Shown here: positions 1-8,796 of the stretch, piece after piece | Position numbering within the stretch: position 1 is the first letter of the stretch | Layout of the letters: each line of letters begins with the position of its first letter | NCBI RefSeq assembly: GCF_019645855.1 | Contig: NZ_CP080999.1 | Coordinates: 1,612,001-1,676,000 of the forward strand | Source: Mycobacterium malmoense | GTDB taxonomy: Bacteria > Actinomycetota > Actinomycetes > Mycobacteriales > Mycobacteriaceae | Length of the DNA: 64,000 nt | Direction of reading: 5' to 3' | The notes under the pieces: model-generated | The model's database searches: none | What the model was told of the DNA's origin: nothing | The model's input: only the letters and a program-made list of their open reading frames with translations | Made by a program: the position numbers and the translations under genes

Positions 1-63
1 GAGTTGCTGGGCCGCGACCGCAGCCTGCGGCGGCTGCAGGCCGCACGCGGCGATGCGGCCTGA
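1..63 (+). CDS. gltX: glutamyl-tRNA synthetase, C-terminal end (partial)
   Basis: The first 63 bases are an open frame ending in TGA that encodes ELLGRDRSLRRLQAARGDAA, a basic C-terminal tail of the kind seen in class I glutamyl-tRNA synthetases. The start lies outside the window. The assignment rests mainly on context: in M. tuberculosis gltS (Rv2992c) is followed by a tRNA-Gln/tRNA-Glu pair and Rv2991, exactly as here. Only the last 20 residues are visible, so no catalytic motif can be checked. Confidence 0.7.
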   Translation, partial: ELLGRDRSLRRLQAARGDAA

Positions 64-167
64 GTCTTTGGTAGTCTGCACTGCGGTTTACAAAGGCCGG
101 CAACGGCCGGCAACAGCGGTCTGAGTTCCGTGCAGAACCGTTGTGACCAGCGGTTTTAGGCAGCCGA

Positions 168-239
168 TGGGGTATGGTGTAATTGGCAACACAGCTGATT
201 CTGGTTCAGCCGTTCTAGGTTCGAGTCCTGGTACCCCAG
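168..239 (+). tRNA. tRNA-Gln (anticodon CUG)
   Basis: The acceptor strands TGGGGTA (168-174) and TACCCCA (232-238) pair over 7 bp, with discriminator G239 and no encoded CCA. The anticodon arm GCTGA/TCAGC closes the loop TTCTGGT, giving anticodon CTG. The T arm carries GGTTCGAGTCC. It sits 50 bases before the tRNA-Glu gene, as in other mycobacteria. Confidence 0.95.
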
Positions 240-288
240 CAAAACGTCTCTACCGGTGTGAGCTATGCTGGCAGCTCGGATCGGTTCC

Positions 289-361
289 GGCCCCGTCGTC
301 TAGCGGCCTAGGACGCCGCCCTCTCACGGCGGTAGCGTGGGTTCGAATCCCATCGGGGCTA
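289..361 (+). tRNA. tRNA-Glu (anticodon CUC)
   Basis: Acceptor strands GGCCCCG (289-295) and CGGGGCT (354-360) pair with one G-T wobble, and the discriminator is A361. The stem CCGCC/GGCGG closes the loop CTCTCAC, giving anticodon CTC. The T loop is TTCGAAT. The gene is followed within 10 bases by a long hairpin at 371-432 that probably ends the tRNA transcript. Confidence 0.95.
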
Positions 362-370
362 CTTTCTCTC

Positions 371-432
371 GCCGAGCAGACGCAGAATCGCACCATTTCG
401 TGCCGAAATGGGCGATTCTGCGTCTGCTCGGC
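371..432. terminator. long two-stage hairpin between converging genes
   Basis: A 21-base arm (371-391) pairs perfectly with 412-432. Inside it a second 8-bp stem, CCATTTCG/CGAAATGG, closes a 3-base loop, with only A392 unpaired. It lies between tRNA-Glu and the converging Rv2991-type gene, whose stop codon touches it, so it can act as a terminator for both. There is no clear U tract. The extreme length suggests it may also be a dispersed palindromic repeat. Confidence 0.7.
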
Positions 433-932
433 TACAGCGCGGCCGGGGCGGTCGATCCCCCTACGGGCATCGGCGGCAGCCCGAGCTTGCGGTGATCCCA
501 CGAGCGCGCGCGACGGGCCACGATGCGCACGCAGACCCGCTTGTTCATCATCTGCTCGACGAAGGGTTTCATCTCGTCGCTATACGGGCCGGTATAGCGC
601 TCCCACACGCTGACCCCAACCTGGTGCGAGACGTCGGGATCGTCGACGATCTCCGCGACGCCTTCGAAGGACACCCCGCGCAGCGTGTCATAGGTGTCGC
701 CGCCCTCGATCAAAAAGCTCACCCGCGGATCGCGCCTGAGGTTGACCGCCTTCTGCGACTTGGCCTTGGTCTCCAGCCAGATTTCGCCGTCGACGACGGC
801 GTACCACATCGCGGTCAGGTGCGGCTGGCCGTCGGGGCCGACGGTGGCCAGCGTGCCGGTGCGGCTCTTGACGACGAAATCGGCGATCTCGTCGGAGGAC
901 ATGACGATGCTCGCGCGCTGATTGGTTCCCAT
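432..932 (-). CDS. F420-binding split beta-barrel protein (Rv2991 family)
   Basis: A 166-residue protein closely matching M. tuberculosis Rv2991 throughout. The fold is the pyridoxamine 5'-phosphate oxidase-like split beta-barrel of F420/flavin-dependent oxidoreductases. Recognisable segments are TGTLATVGPDGQPHLTAMWY near the N-terminus and KAVNLRRDPRVSFL in the middle. The start at 932 gives MGTNQRA, the same N-terminus as Rv2991. A longer frame begins at 1034 but adds a low-complexity His/Pro-rich extension not seen in homologues. A cytoplasmic F420H2-dependent role is inferred from the family; the substrate is unknown. Confidence 0.88.
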   Translation of the reverse strand: MGTNQRASIVMSSDEIADFVVKSRTGTLATVGPDGQPHLTAMWYAVVDGEIWLETKAKSQKAVNLRRDPRVSFLIEGGDTYDTLRGVSFEGVAEIVDDPDVSHQVGVSVWERYTGPYSDEMKPFVEQMMNKRVCVRIVARRARSWDHRKLGLPPMPVGGSTAPAAL

Positions 933-1062
933 GGCGGTCAGTGTGTCAGGCCACGCGCGGTTGAGTGTGCAGTGGTGGCTTTCAGTGTGCGCTGAAGGCG
1001 GGGGATGTGCGGTGTGGGCGCCCGGGATGCACACCCAGCGTCAAGGACGCACACTCGAGACG

Positions 1063-1764
1063 CTAGAGCCGGCGGGTGAGGGCGTCGGCCGCCGACAGCA
1101 GGTCGGCGGCCCAGCGCGCCCCCGGGCGGCGGCCGATCCGGTCGATGGGCCCGGACACCGAGATGGCGGCGATGACGACACCACGGCCGTCGCGCACCGG
1201 CGCCGACACGCTCGCCACGCCCGGCTCGCGCTCGGCCACGCTTTGCGCCCAACCGCGCCGGCGCACTTCGGCCAGCGCCCGGCCGGTGAACTTCGCCGTC
1301 GGCAGCACGGCCTGCTGGACGGCGGCGTCGGCATGGGCCAGCAGCACTTTGGCGCCGGAGCCCGCCGTCATCGGCAAGCGCGCCCCGACCGGAACCGTAT
1401 CGCGAAGGCCCGCAGCCGGTTCCAGCGCGGCCACGCAGACCCGCGACGTGCCCTCGCGCCGATACAACTGGACGCTCTCGCCGGTGGCCTCACGCAGCGC
1501 GGGCAGCACCGCCGCGCCCGCCGCCACCAACGGATCGTTGACGTGGGCGGCCAGTTCGGTGACCGTGGGGCCAAGCCGCCAACGCCCTTCGTCGTCGCGC
1601 GTCAGCAGCCGATGGACTTCGAGCGCGGCCGCCAGCCGGTAGGCGGTGGCCCTGGGCAACCCGGTGCGTTCACACAGTTCGGCCAGCCCGCAGGGAGATT
1701 CCGCGATCGTGTGCAGCACGCCCACGGCTTTGTCGAGGACCCCGATACCGCTATGCTGTCTCAC
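1063..1764 (-). CDS. IclR-family transcriptional regulator (Rv2989 type)
   Basis: 233 residues. An N-terminal winged helix-turn-helix (about residues 8-65, with LAELCERTGLPRATAYRLAA) precedes an IclR effector-binding domain that includes TAGSGAKVLLA. It is divergent from leuC, with only 92 bases between the two start codons, the usual layout for an IclR-type regulator and its target. Control of leuCD in response to a leucine-pathway metabolite is therefore likely, by inference. M. tuberculosis Rv2989 stands in the same place. Rv2990c, which lies between Rv2989 and Rv2991 in M. tuberculosis, has no counterpart here. Confidence 0.9.
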   Translation of the reverse strand: MRQHSGIGVLDKAVGVLHTIAESPCGLAELCERTGLPRATAYRLAAALEVHRLLTRDDEGRWRLGPTVTELAAHVNDPLVAAGAAVLPALREATGESVQLYRREGTSRVCVAALEPAAGLRDTVPVGARLPMTAGSGAKVLLAHADAAVQQAVLPTAKFTGRALAEVRRRGWAQSVAEREPGVASVSAPVRDGRGVVIAAISVSGPIDRIGRRPGARWAADLLSAADALTRRL

Positions 1765-1767
1765 AAA

Positions 1768-1794
1768 GAGATATTAGCGTCTCGCATTCTGAGA
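1768..1794. promoter_or_regulatory. possible IclR operator between iclR and leuC
   Basis: Two overlapping inverted repeats lie in the divergent iclR-leuC interval: GAGA-N8-TCTC (1768-1783) and TCTC-N7-GAGA (1780-1794), sharing TCTC. Position and symmetry fit a dimer-binding site for the adjacent regulator. No binding data are available, so this is inference. Confidence 0.4.
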
Positions 1795-1856
1795 TCACCA
1801 GCCCGGCACCGATCGGCGAGTCGCTAAGGACGCGTATGAGGCGAATCGAGGCAAAG

Positions 1857-3287
1857 ATGTCGAGGATGTCGAGGACCCTGGCCGAAAAGGTTTGGGCCGA
1901 CCACGTTGTGGTCGCAGGGGGCGGTTCGGAGCAGGGAGGGGCGCCCGATTTGATCTACATCGACCTGCATTTGGTGCACGAGGTCACCAGCCCGCAGGCG
2001 TTCGACGGCCTGCGTTTGGCCGGCCGGCCGGTGCGGCGCCCCGACCTGACGCTGGCCACCGAGGATCACAACGTGCCCACCACCGATATCGACCAGCCGA
2101 TCGCCGACCCGGTGTCGCGCACCCAGGTGGAGACGTTGCGGCGAAACTGCGCCGAATTCGGTGTCCGGCTATACCCGATGGGAAACATCGAGCAGGGCAT
2201 CGTGCACGTCGTCGGGCCGCAATTGGGCCTCACCCAACCGGGAATGACGATCGTGTGTGGCGATAGTCACACTTCCACGCACGGCGCGTTCGGCGCGCTG
2301 GCGATGGGCATCGGCACGTCGGAGGTCGAGCACGTGCTGGCCACCCAGACGTTGCCGTTGCGGCCCTTCAAGACGATGGCGGTCAACGTCGACGGGCAAT
2401 TGCCCGCCGGCGTGAGCGCCAAGGACATCATCCTTGCGTTGATCACGAAGATCGGCACCGGCGGCGGGCAGGGTCACGTCATCGAATACCGGGGCAGCGC
2501 CATCGAATCGCTGTCCATGGAAGGCCGGATGACGGTCTGCAACATGAGCATCGAGGCCGGCGCCCGGGCGGGCATGGTGGCCCCGGACGAGACGACGTAC
2601 GAGTTCCTGCGCGGCCGCCCGCACGCGCCGACGGGCGCGCAATGGGACGCCGCGCTCGAGTACTGGCAACGACTGCGGACCGACGCCGGCGCCGAGTTCG
2701 ACACCGAGGTCTATCTCGACGCGGCCTCGCTGAGCCCGTTCGTCACGTGGGGAACAAACCCCGGCCAGGGGGTGCCACTGGGCGCGGCCGTGCCGGACCC
2801 CGAATTGATGACCGACGACGCCGAGCGGCAGGCCGCCGAGAAGGCCTTGGCGTACATGGACCTTCGACCCGGAACGCCGATGCGCGACATCGCCGTCGAC
2901 GCCGTCTTCGTCGGTTCTTGTACCAACGGTCGTATCGAAGACCTGCGGGTGGTGGCCGACGTGTTGCGTGGCCGCAAGGTGGCCCGGGGGGTGCGGATGC
3001 TCGTCGTCCCCGGTTCCATGCGGGTGCGCGCGCAGGCCGAAGCCGAAGGGCTGGGTGAGGTTTTCACCGCGGCGGGAGCCCAGTGGCGACAGGCGGGATG
3101 CTCGATGTGCCTGGGCATGAACCCCGATCAGCTCGCGCCGGGGGAGCGGTGCGCCGCGACGTCCAACCGCAACTTCGAAGGGCGGCAGGGCAAAGGCGGC
3201 CGAACCCATCTGGTATCGCCGGCCGTCGCCGCCGCAACCGCGGTGCGCGGCAGGCTGTCCGCGCCGGTCGACTTGAACTCAAACTGA
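1857..3287 (+). CDS. leuC: 3-isopropylmalate dehydratase, large subunit
   Basis: LeuC with LeuD isomerises 2-isopropylmalate to 3-isopropylmalate in leucine biosynthesis. The 4Fe-4S ligands are present: Cys355 in VGSCTNGR and Cys415/Cys418 in CSMCLGMNPD. GDSHTSTHGAFGALAMGIGTSE is conserved. I chose the ATG at 1857 because GAGGC lies 6-8 bases upstream; this gives MSRMSRTLAEKVW and 476 residues, close to the 473 of M. tuberculosis. Starts at 1836 or 1866 are also possible. A short insertion (SEQG) after VVAGGG is absent from M. tuberculosis LeuC. leuD follows after 18 bases, so the two are co-transcribed. Confidence 0.95.
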   Translation: MSRMSRTLAEKVWADHVVVAGGGSEQGGAPDLIYIDLHLVHEVTSPQAFDGLRLAGRPVRRPDLTLATEDHNVPTTDIDQPIADPVSRTQVETLRRNCAEFGVRLYPMGNIEQGIVHVVGPQLGLTQPGMTIVCGDSHTSTHGAFGALAMGIGTSEVEHVLATQTLPLRPFKTMAVNVDGQLPAGVSAKDIILALITKIGTGGGQGHVIEYRGSAIESLSMEGRMTVCNMSIEAGARAGMVAPDETTYEFLRGRPHAPTGAQWDAALEYWQRLRTDAGAEFDTEVYLDAASLSPFVTWGTNPGQGVPLGAAVPDPELMTDDAERQAAEKALAYMDLRPGTPMRDIAVDAVFVGSCTNGRIEDLRVVADVLRGRKVARGVRMLVVPGSMRVRAQAEAEGLGEVFTAAGAQWRQAGCSMCLGMNPDQLAPGERCAATSNRNFEGRQGKGGRTHLVSPAVAAATAVRGRLSAPVDLNSN

Positions 3288-3305
3288 TTGGAATCGAGGA
3301 CAAAG

Positions 3306-3902
3306 ATGGAAGCCTTTCGCACCCACACGGGGATCGGTGTGCCGTTGCGGCGGTCCAATGTCGATACCGATCAGATCATTCCCGCGGTGTATTTGAAGCG
3401 CGTCACCCGAACCGGTTTCGAGGACGGCTTGTTCGCGACATGGCGGTCGGATCCCTCATTCGTGCTAAACCTCAGCCCCTTTGATCGCGGGTCGGTTCTG
3501 GTCGCCGGACCCGATTTCGGCACCGGATCGTCGCGTGAGCATGCGGTGTGGGCGCTCATGGACTACGGGTTCCGGGTGGTTATCTCGTCTCGATTCGGTG
3601 ACATTTTTCGGGGCAACGCCGGCAAGGCGGGCCTCCTGGCGGCCGAAGTATCCCAAGATGGAGTGGAACTTCTTTGGAAGCTCATCGAGCAGAGTCCGGG
3701 GTTGGAAATTACTGTCAATCTTCAAGATCGAAATATCACCGCGGGAACGGCGGTGTTGCCGTTCAAGATTGACGACCATACCGCTTGGCGACTGCTCGAA
3801 GGTCTTGACGATATAGGCCTTACGCTGCGGAAACTCGACGACATCGAGGAATTCGAGGCGGCACGGCCAAACTGGAAACCGCACACTCTGCCCGCCTCCT
3901 GA
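3306..3902 (+). CDS. leuD: 3-isopropylmalate dehydratase, small subunit
   Basis: 198 residues, the same length as M. tuberculosis LeuD, starting MEAFRTHTGIGVPLRRSNVDTDQIIPA. GTGSSREHAVWAL is the substrate-binding loop typical of the small subunit swivel domain. The ATG at 3306 has GAGG about 8 bases upstream and matches the start used in homologues; a frame start at 3288 would add six residues. It is the second gene of the leuCD operon and works as a heterodimer with LeuC. Confidence 0.95.
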   Translation: MEAFRTHTGIGVPLRRSNVDTDQIIPAVYLKRVTRTGFEDGLFATWRSDPSFVLNLSPFDRGSVLVAGPDFGTGSSREHAVWALMDYGFRVVISSRFGDIFRGNAGKAGLLAAEVSQDGVELLWKLIEQSPGLEITVNLQDRNITAGTAVLPFKIDDHTAWRLLEGLDDIGLTLRKLDDIEEFEAARPNWKPHTLPAS

Positions 3903-4116
3903 AGGGTAGACCGGGACGGATTTTCTTCTCGGTCAGCCACGTAAACCTGGCCGATTTTTCGGTCCCTCCACCGGTCAAGGGCGGCAACCGGATTGCGAAA
4001 ACTTCGGTCGGTGGGTCCTGAAATTGCGCGTGGCTCTTGGAAATTTGTTGGGTAAGGGTTTACCGTGTCCACTAGTCGGTTCGCAAAACGAGGACCACTA
4101 GCTTCGGAGGGTTTGG

Positions 4117-4761
4117 ATGAACAAAGCAGAGCTCATTGACGTGCTCACACAGAAATTGGGCTCGGACCGTCGGCAGGCGACCGCCGCCGTCGAGAATGTC
4201 GTCGACACCATTGTGCGCGCGGTGCACAAGGGTGACAGCGTCACCATTACCGGGTTCGGCGTGTTCGAACAGCGGCGCCGCGCGGCACGGGTGGCCCGCA
4301 ATCCGCGTACCGGCGAGACGGTAAAGGTGAAGCCGACGTCCGTTCCGGCGTTCCGGCCCGGTGCCCAATTCAAAGCGGTTGTCTCTGGCGCACAGCGTCT
4401 CCCAGCGGAAGGACCTGCAGTGAAGCGTGGTGTTGTGGCAAGCGCAGCCAAGAAGGTGGCGAAGAAGGCTCCGGCCAAGAAGACGGCCAGCAAGGCTCCG
4501 GCCAAGAAGGCCGCGACCAAGGCTCCGGCCAAGAAGGCGGCCAGCAAGGCTCCGGCCAAGAAGGCCGCGACCAAGGCTCCGGCCAAGAAGGCGGCCACCA
4601 AGGCTCCGGCCAAGAAGGCGACCAAAGCGGTGAAGAAGGTCGCGGCCAAGGCGCCGGTGCGCAAGGCGGCCACCAAGGCTCCGGCCAAGAAGGCAGCGGC
4701 AAAGAGGCCGGCCAGCAAGGCTCCCGCCAAGAAGGCGACCTCGCGGCGCGGCCGCAGGTAG
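4117..4761 (+). CDS. hupB: histone-like DNA-binding protein HupB
   Basis: 214 residues, identical in length to M. tuberculosis HupB. The first 90 or so residues are an HU fold (MNKAELIDVLTQKLG, TGFGVFEQRRRAARVARNP). From about residue 105 comes a lysine/alanine tail built of nine-residue KAPAKKAAT/S repeats ending SRRGRR, resembling eukaryotic H1. This two-domain form is specific to actinobacteria. The nearly perfect 27-base DNA repeat in the tail (about 4470-4620) makes this part prone to length change. GGAGG lies 8 bases before the ATG. The 214-base upstream gap from leuD should contain its promoter. Confidence 0.97.
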   Translation: MNKAELIDVLTQKLGSDRRQATAAVENVVDTIVRAVHKGDSVTITGFGVFEQRRRAARVARNPRTGETVKVKPTSVPAFRPGAQFKAVVSGAQRLPAEGPAVKRGVVASAAKKVAKKAPAKKTASKAPAKKAATKAPAKKAASKAPAKKAATKAPAKKAATKAPAKKATKAVKKVAAKAPVRKAATKAPAKKAAAKRPASKAPAKKATSRRGRR

Positions 4762-4778
4762 GAAAGTTCCGCGCGCAG

Positions 4779-4817
4779 ATACCCTTCGGGGTGGCAGTAA
4801 TGCCGCCCGAAGGGTAT
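4779..4817. terminator. bidirectional terminator between hupB and mutT1
   Basis: ATACCCTTCGGG (4779-4790) and CCCGAAGGGTAT (4806-4817) form a 12-bp perfect stem, with further pairing TGGCA/TGCCG inside. It lies between the converging stops of hupB (4761) and mutT1 (4825). Confidence 0.75.
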
Positions 4818-4824
4818 TCGCGTG

Positions 4825-5772
4825 TTAGGCCCGCACGTTGGCGGCCAGGGCGCCGCCGATGTGGTCGGCCGCCAACAGCCGACCGGCCGACAGCGACAGC
4901 ACCCACGTGCTGCCCTTGTGGTTGCGGGATTTGTCGGGACGCACCCCGTCGCGTTCGCACCACCACGCGATCAAGTCCGGAATCACCTTGCCCTGAGTGC
5001 AGATCACCGGCGTGCCTTCTCGCTCGGCAATGCGCAGAATCCGGTGGCGGCCGCGTTTGGGGTTCTTGGCGTAGGACTCCTCGGTCAGGGCTGGCTCGTT
5101 GTGGACGGTCACGCCGAGCTCCTCGGCGAGCGGTCCTATCGTCTGATGGCAGCGGAGCCGGTCGGCCGCATACACGTCGGAGGCGCCGAAGGCCAGCAGC
5201 TGGGGAACCAGTGCCTCCGCCTGCGCGCGTCCCCGTTTGTCCAGCGGTCGTTGGGTGTCGTCGCCGGAGAACCGTGACTTCCTGCCGGCGGTGCCGTGCC
5301 GGACCACCAGCACGGTGTGCGTGTTCGCGGGGTGTTTTGCAAAGCGGCGCAACATTTTTCGATCTTGCGCGTAGTTGAGTTTCTTCATCGCGTTGGCGAC
5401 CGGCAGCCAGACCAGCTCGTCGACCTCGTTGCCCGGGATGAATTCCCCGCCGGTGCTGCGCGCGGCCCAGTAGTAGACCTTCTTGACGCCCGCCTCGATC
5501 GGGTAGCTCACCATGTCGAGCCGCCTGCCAAGGATGGCGTGATGACCCGTCTCCTCGAACACTTCCCGCACCGCGGCCACGGGTGCCGTCTCGCCGGGGT
5601 CCACTTTTCCTTTGGGCAGCGACCAGTCGTCGTAACGGGGGCGGTGAATGAGCGCGATCTCGAGGTCCGAGTTGGCCGGATCGGCGGAGCCCGATCGCCA
5701 CAACACCGCGCCTGCCGCATATACGATCCGGGTTCCCGAGCGCCGAGCGGCGGACGAGTTCTGGACCGACAC
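4825..5772 (-). CDS. mutT1: Nudix hydrolase with histidine phosphatase domain, MutT1
   Basis: 315 residues in two domains. The N-terminal Nudix domain has its catalytic box at residues 55-77 (GKVDPGETAP...REVFEETGH). The C-terminal phosphoglycerate-mutase-like domain begins with RHG at 158-160. This architecture is that of mycobacterial MutT1, which hydrolyses 8-oxo-(d)GTP and diadenosine polyphosphates and so limits oxidative mutagenesis. The neighbour ppk1 is upstream on the same strand with a 75-base gap, matching the Rv2984-Rv2985 order. Confidence 0.93.
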   Translation of the reverse strand: MSVQNSSAARRSGTRIVYAAGAVLWRSGSADPANSDLEIALIHRPRYDDWSLPKGKVDPGETAPVAAVREVFEETGHHAILGRRLDMVSYPIEAGVKKVYYWAARSTGGEFIPGNEVDELVWLPVANAMKKLNYAQDRKMLRRFAKHPANTHTVLVVRHGTAGRKSRFSGDDTQRPLDKRGRAQAEALVPQLLAFGASDVYAADRLRCHQTIGPLAEELGVTVHNEPALTEESYAKNPKRGRHRILRIAEREGTPVICTQGKVIPDLIAWWCERDGVRPDKSRNHKGSTWVLSLSAGRLLAADHIGGALAANVRA

Positions 5773-5847
5773 CTTAACTCCTGCAGGTCAATTGGGCCAA
5801 GGCCGCCTGCGGCCGTGGGGTGCGACGTGGAAAGCTATCACACGGCC

Positions 5848-8037
5848 TCAGGGGCTGCGGTGCCGCTCCATCAGTGACATCTGATGGTCGCGCACGGTGT
5901 GGCCCTCCTGGGGCGACGCGGTCCACTGGCCGTCGGGACCGAGTTCCCAGCACCGGGTCGACGGATCCAAAGCGGATTCGAACAATTCGTCCAGCTGTGC
6001 GGTCAGCCTGGGATCCTTGACCTGAACCAGCACCTCGACCCGCCGGTCGAGATTGCGATGCATCATGTCGGCGCTACCGATCCAGAACTCGTTGATGGAC
6101 CGGAAGTGCACGATGCGTGAGTGTTCCAGGAAACGGCCCAGAATCGAGCGGACGAAGATGTTTTCGGAGAAGCCTTCCGCGCCCGGGCGCAGCGCGCAGA
6201 TGCCGCGCACCACCACCTCGACCCGCACGCCGGCCCGTGACGCGCGATACAGCGCGTCGATGACCTGTTCGTCGACGAGGGCGTTCATCTTGAGCCGGAT
6301 CCGGCCCTGGCCCGTTTCGCGGTGCGCGGCGATCTCGCGCTCGACGCGTTCGATGATGCCCGTGCGAATTCCGTAGGGGGCCACCAAGAGGTTGCGGTAG
6401 GCCAACTTACGCGAATAGCCGGTCAGCGAATTGAACAAGTCGGTCAGGTCGGCGCCGATGTCGGGGGCCGCCGTCAGCAGGCCGACGTCCTCATACAGCC
6501 GTGCCGTCTTGCTGTTGTAGTTGCCGGTCCCGATGTGGCAATATCGCCGGATCGTCGGGCCCTCGCGGCGCACCACCAGGCAGGTCTTGCAGTGTGTCTT
6601 CAGGCCGACGAGCCCGTACACCACGTGCACTCCCGCCTGCTCGAGTGCGCGCGCCCACCGGATGTTGGCCTGTTCGTCGAAGCGTGCCTTGAGCTCAACC
6701 AGCGCCACCGCCTGCTTTCCGGCCTCGGCCGCTTCGATCAGCGCCCGGACTATCGGGGAGTCACCGGATGTGCGGTACAGCGTCTGTTTGATCGCCAGCA
6801 CGTTGGGGTCGGCGGCGGCCTGCTCGATGAATCGCTGCACGCTCGTGGAGAACGAGTCATACGGATGATGCACCAGCACATCGCCTTCGCGCAGCGTCGA
6901 GAAGATACTCTTCGGCGTTTCGCGGTCGGCGAAGGCGGGGTGGGTGTCCGGAACGAATGCCGGGTCTTTGAGCGCCGGACGGTCCAGCCCGTAGATCTGC
7001 CACAACGACGACAGGTCGAGAAGGCCGGGCACTTCGATGACGTCACCGGGATCCACGTCGAGTTCCCGTAGCAGTAGCTCCAGCATGCTTTCGGTCATGT
7101 CGTCGGCGATCTCGAGCCGCACGGGCGGACCAAATCGCCTGCGCGCCAACTCCCGTTCCAGCGCCTGCAGCAGGTCTTCGTCGCGGTCCTCTTCGACCTC
7201 CATGTCGGCGTTGCGGGTGATGCGGAACGCGTGGTGCTCGACGATTTCCATGCCCGGAAACAGCACGGGGAGAAAGGCCGCGATCAGTTCTTCCATCGGC
7301 AGGAACCGGACCACGGTCTGCCCCTCTATGCCGTTCCCGCCATCGCCGTCGAGTTCGACGAAGCGATCGACGTTGTTGGGCACCTTGACCCGGGCGAAGT
7401 GCTGGCCGCCGTCCTCGGGCTGGCGCACGGTGACCGCCAGGTTCAGGCTCAACCCGCTGACAAACGGGAACGGGTGGGCGGGATCGACGGCCAGCGGTGT
7501 CAAGACGGGGAAGACCTGTTCGGTGAAATAGGTCGACAGTCGTTCGCGCTCGGCCTGATCCAGGTCGGCCCAGGTGACGATGCGAATGCCTTCCTCGGCG
7601 AGCGCGGGCCGCACCGAATCGAGGAACACCCGGGCGTGCCGGGTCGCGATCCGCTGGGTCTGCTCGCCGATGCGGGCCAGTTGCTCACGCGGCGTCAAGC
7701 CGTCCGCGGAGCGGACGGAGAGCCCCATCTCGTCGCGGCGCTTGAGACCGGCCACCCGCACCATGTAGAACTCGTCGAGGTTGGAGGCGAAGATGGCCAG
7801 GAACTTGGCCCGCTCCAGCAGCGGCAGCGAGTTGTCGTCGGCCAGCGCCAGCACCCGCGCGTTGAAGTCCAGCCAGCTCAGTTCGCGGTTGAGGTATCGG
7901 TCCTCCGGCAGCTCGTCGGCGATCGTGGCGGGGGTGGCCGCGGGTGGCGCCGCCACGGCCGACTCGCCTGAAACCCAGATATTCTCGTCGGGACGCGCCT
8001 CAGCGTCGATTTCGGTCACCCTGCGATCATTGCTCAT
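5848..8037 (-). CDS. ppk1: polyphosphate kinase 1
   Basis: About 729 residues and collinear with M. tuberculosis Ppk1 from LNRELSWLDFNARVLALA to the C-terminal SLMERHRSP. The catalytic region has CHIGTGNYNSKTARLYEDVG, whose histidine is the autophosphorylated residue in this family, and the phospholipase-D-like segments IRLKMNALVDEQVIDALYRA and IGSADMMHRNLDRRVE. The start at 8037 (MSNDRRVTEIDAEA) corresponds to the M. tuberculosis start; an upstream in-frame start at 8070 adds 11 arginine-rich residues. The enzyme makes polyphosphate from ATP and is linked to the stringent response. Confidence 0.95.
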   Translation of the reverse strand: MSNDRRVTEIDAEARPDENIWVSGESAVAAPPAATPATIADELPEDRYLNRELSWLDFNARVLALADDNSLPLLERAKFLAIFASNLDEFYMVRVAGLKRRDEMGLSVRSADGLTPREQLARIGEQTQRIATRHARVFLDSVRPALAEEGIRIVTWADLDQAERERLSTYFTEQVFPVLTPLAVDPAHPFPFVSGLSLNLAVTVRQPEDGGQHFARVKVPNNVDRFVELDGDGGNGIEGQTVVRFLPMEELIAAFLPVLFPGMEIVEHHAFRITRNADMEVEEDRDEDLLQALERELARRRFGPPVRLEIADDMTESMLELLLRELDVDPGDVIEVPGLLDLSSLWQIYGLDRPALKDPAFVPDTHPAFADRETPKSIFSTLREGDVLVHHPYDSFSTSVQRFIEQAAADPNVLAIKQTLYRTSGDSPIVRALIEAAEAGKQAVALVELKARFDEQANIRWARALEQAGVHVVYGLVGLKTHCKTCLVVRREGPTIRRYCHIGTGNYNSKTARLYEDVGLLTAAPDIGADLTDLFNSLTGYSRKLAYRNLLVAPYGIRTGIIERVEREIAAHRETGQGRIRLKMNALVDEQVIDALYRASRAGVRVEVVVRGICALRPGAEGFSENIFVRSILGRFLEHSRIVHFRSINEFWIGSADMMHRNLDRRVEVLVQVKDPRLTAQLDELFESALDPSTRCWELGPDGQWTASPQEGHTVRDHQMSLMERHRSP

Positions 8038-8128
8038 CACCCGCTGACGGTGCCAGCGTCGGGCGGACATCCACTCGCCGTTGGCGTGCCGTTCACTCTT
8101 CGGCCAGCTTCCCGGCCGTTCGGCCCCC

Positions 8129-8758
8129 TCAATGCTGCGTGATCGCGCGGGCGGTCGCCGCCCCGACCCCGAGGCGACGGGCGGTCACCAGGTCGGCGGG
8201 AGTGTCGACGTCGCAGCGCAGGCCGGGCCACGCGCCCGTCAGCTCGATCGCGCCCGAACGGCGGTGCCGCGCGGACGAATCCGACCCGAACCGCGGATCG
8301 AGCGCGGTTCCGAACGCGAAGAGCGCGGCGGTTCCCGTCGCCAGCCGGTCGGCGACGAAGCTGCGCCGGTGCTGGCGCGCGGCGGCGATCGCCTCGGCCA
8401 ACTCCTGGGTTTGCAGCGCCGGCAAATCGCCTTGCAGCACAACGGTATTGGAGAACGACCCGGCCACCGCTCGCTCCGCGGTGGCGATCGCGTTGTTCAG
8501 TGGGTCGCCGTGGCCCTCGGGCGTGGGGTCGGCCAGCACATCGGCTCCGAGCCCGGCCGCCGCGGCCGCCGCGGCCTTGTCGGGTGTGATGACGGTGATC
8601 GAGCCCAGCGAGCCGACGCCCGCCGCGGCGGTCAGGGTGTCGACCAGCATGGCCAGCACCACGCTCTCCCGGGTCCGCGCCGAGAACACCGGGGCCAGCC
8701 GGGTCTTGGCGGCGGCCAACCGCTTGACGGCGACGATCAGGGCAACATCACCGCTCAT
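8129..8758 (-). CDS. fbiD: phosphoenolpyruvate guanylyltransferase FbiD (F420 biosynthesis)
   Basis: 209 residues, collinear with Rv2983 (FbiD). It starts MSGDVALIVAVKRLAAAKTRLAP and has the nucleotidyltransferase signature near VVLQGDLPAL and the C-terminal GLRCDVDTPADL. FbiD activates phosphoenolpyruvate with GTP for F420 side-chain assembly. AGGA lies about 10 bases before the ATG at 8758. A longer frame runs to 9070 but reads through the palindromic repeats and the gpdA2 promoter and is not credible. It is divergent from gpdA2. The F420-type protein at 432-932 is a possible consumer of the cofactor. Confidence 0.9.
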   Translation of the reverse strand: MSGDVALIVAVKRLAAAKTRLAPVFSARTRESVVLAMLVDTLTAAAGVGSLGSITVITPDKAAAAAAAGLGADVLADPTPEGHGDPLNNAIATAERAVAGSFSNTVVLQGDLPALQTQELAEAIAAARQHRRSFVADRLATGTAALFAFGTALDPRFGSDSSARHRRSGAIELTGAWPGLRCDVDTPADLVTARRLGVGAATARAITQH

Positions 8759-8796
8759 AGCGGTCATCCTGCCAGCGGCGCGCGGCGCGGCGCCCG

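Noticed and set aside
4370..5701. 443-codon minus-strand frame over hupB and mutT1
   Set aside because: Its C-terminal PSWPEPWWPP repeats are only the reverse reading of the hupB lysine repeats, and the rest is out of frame with MutT1.
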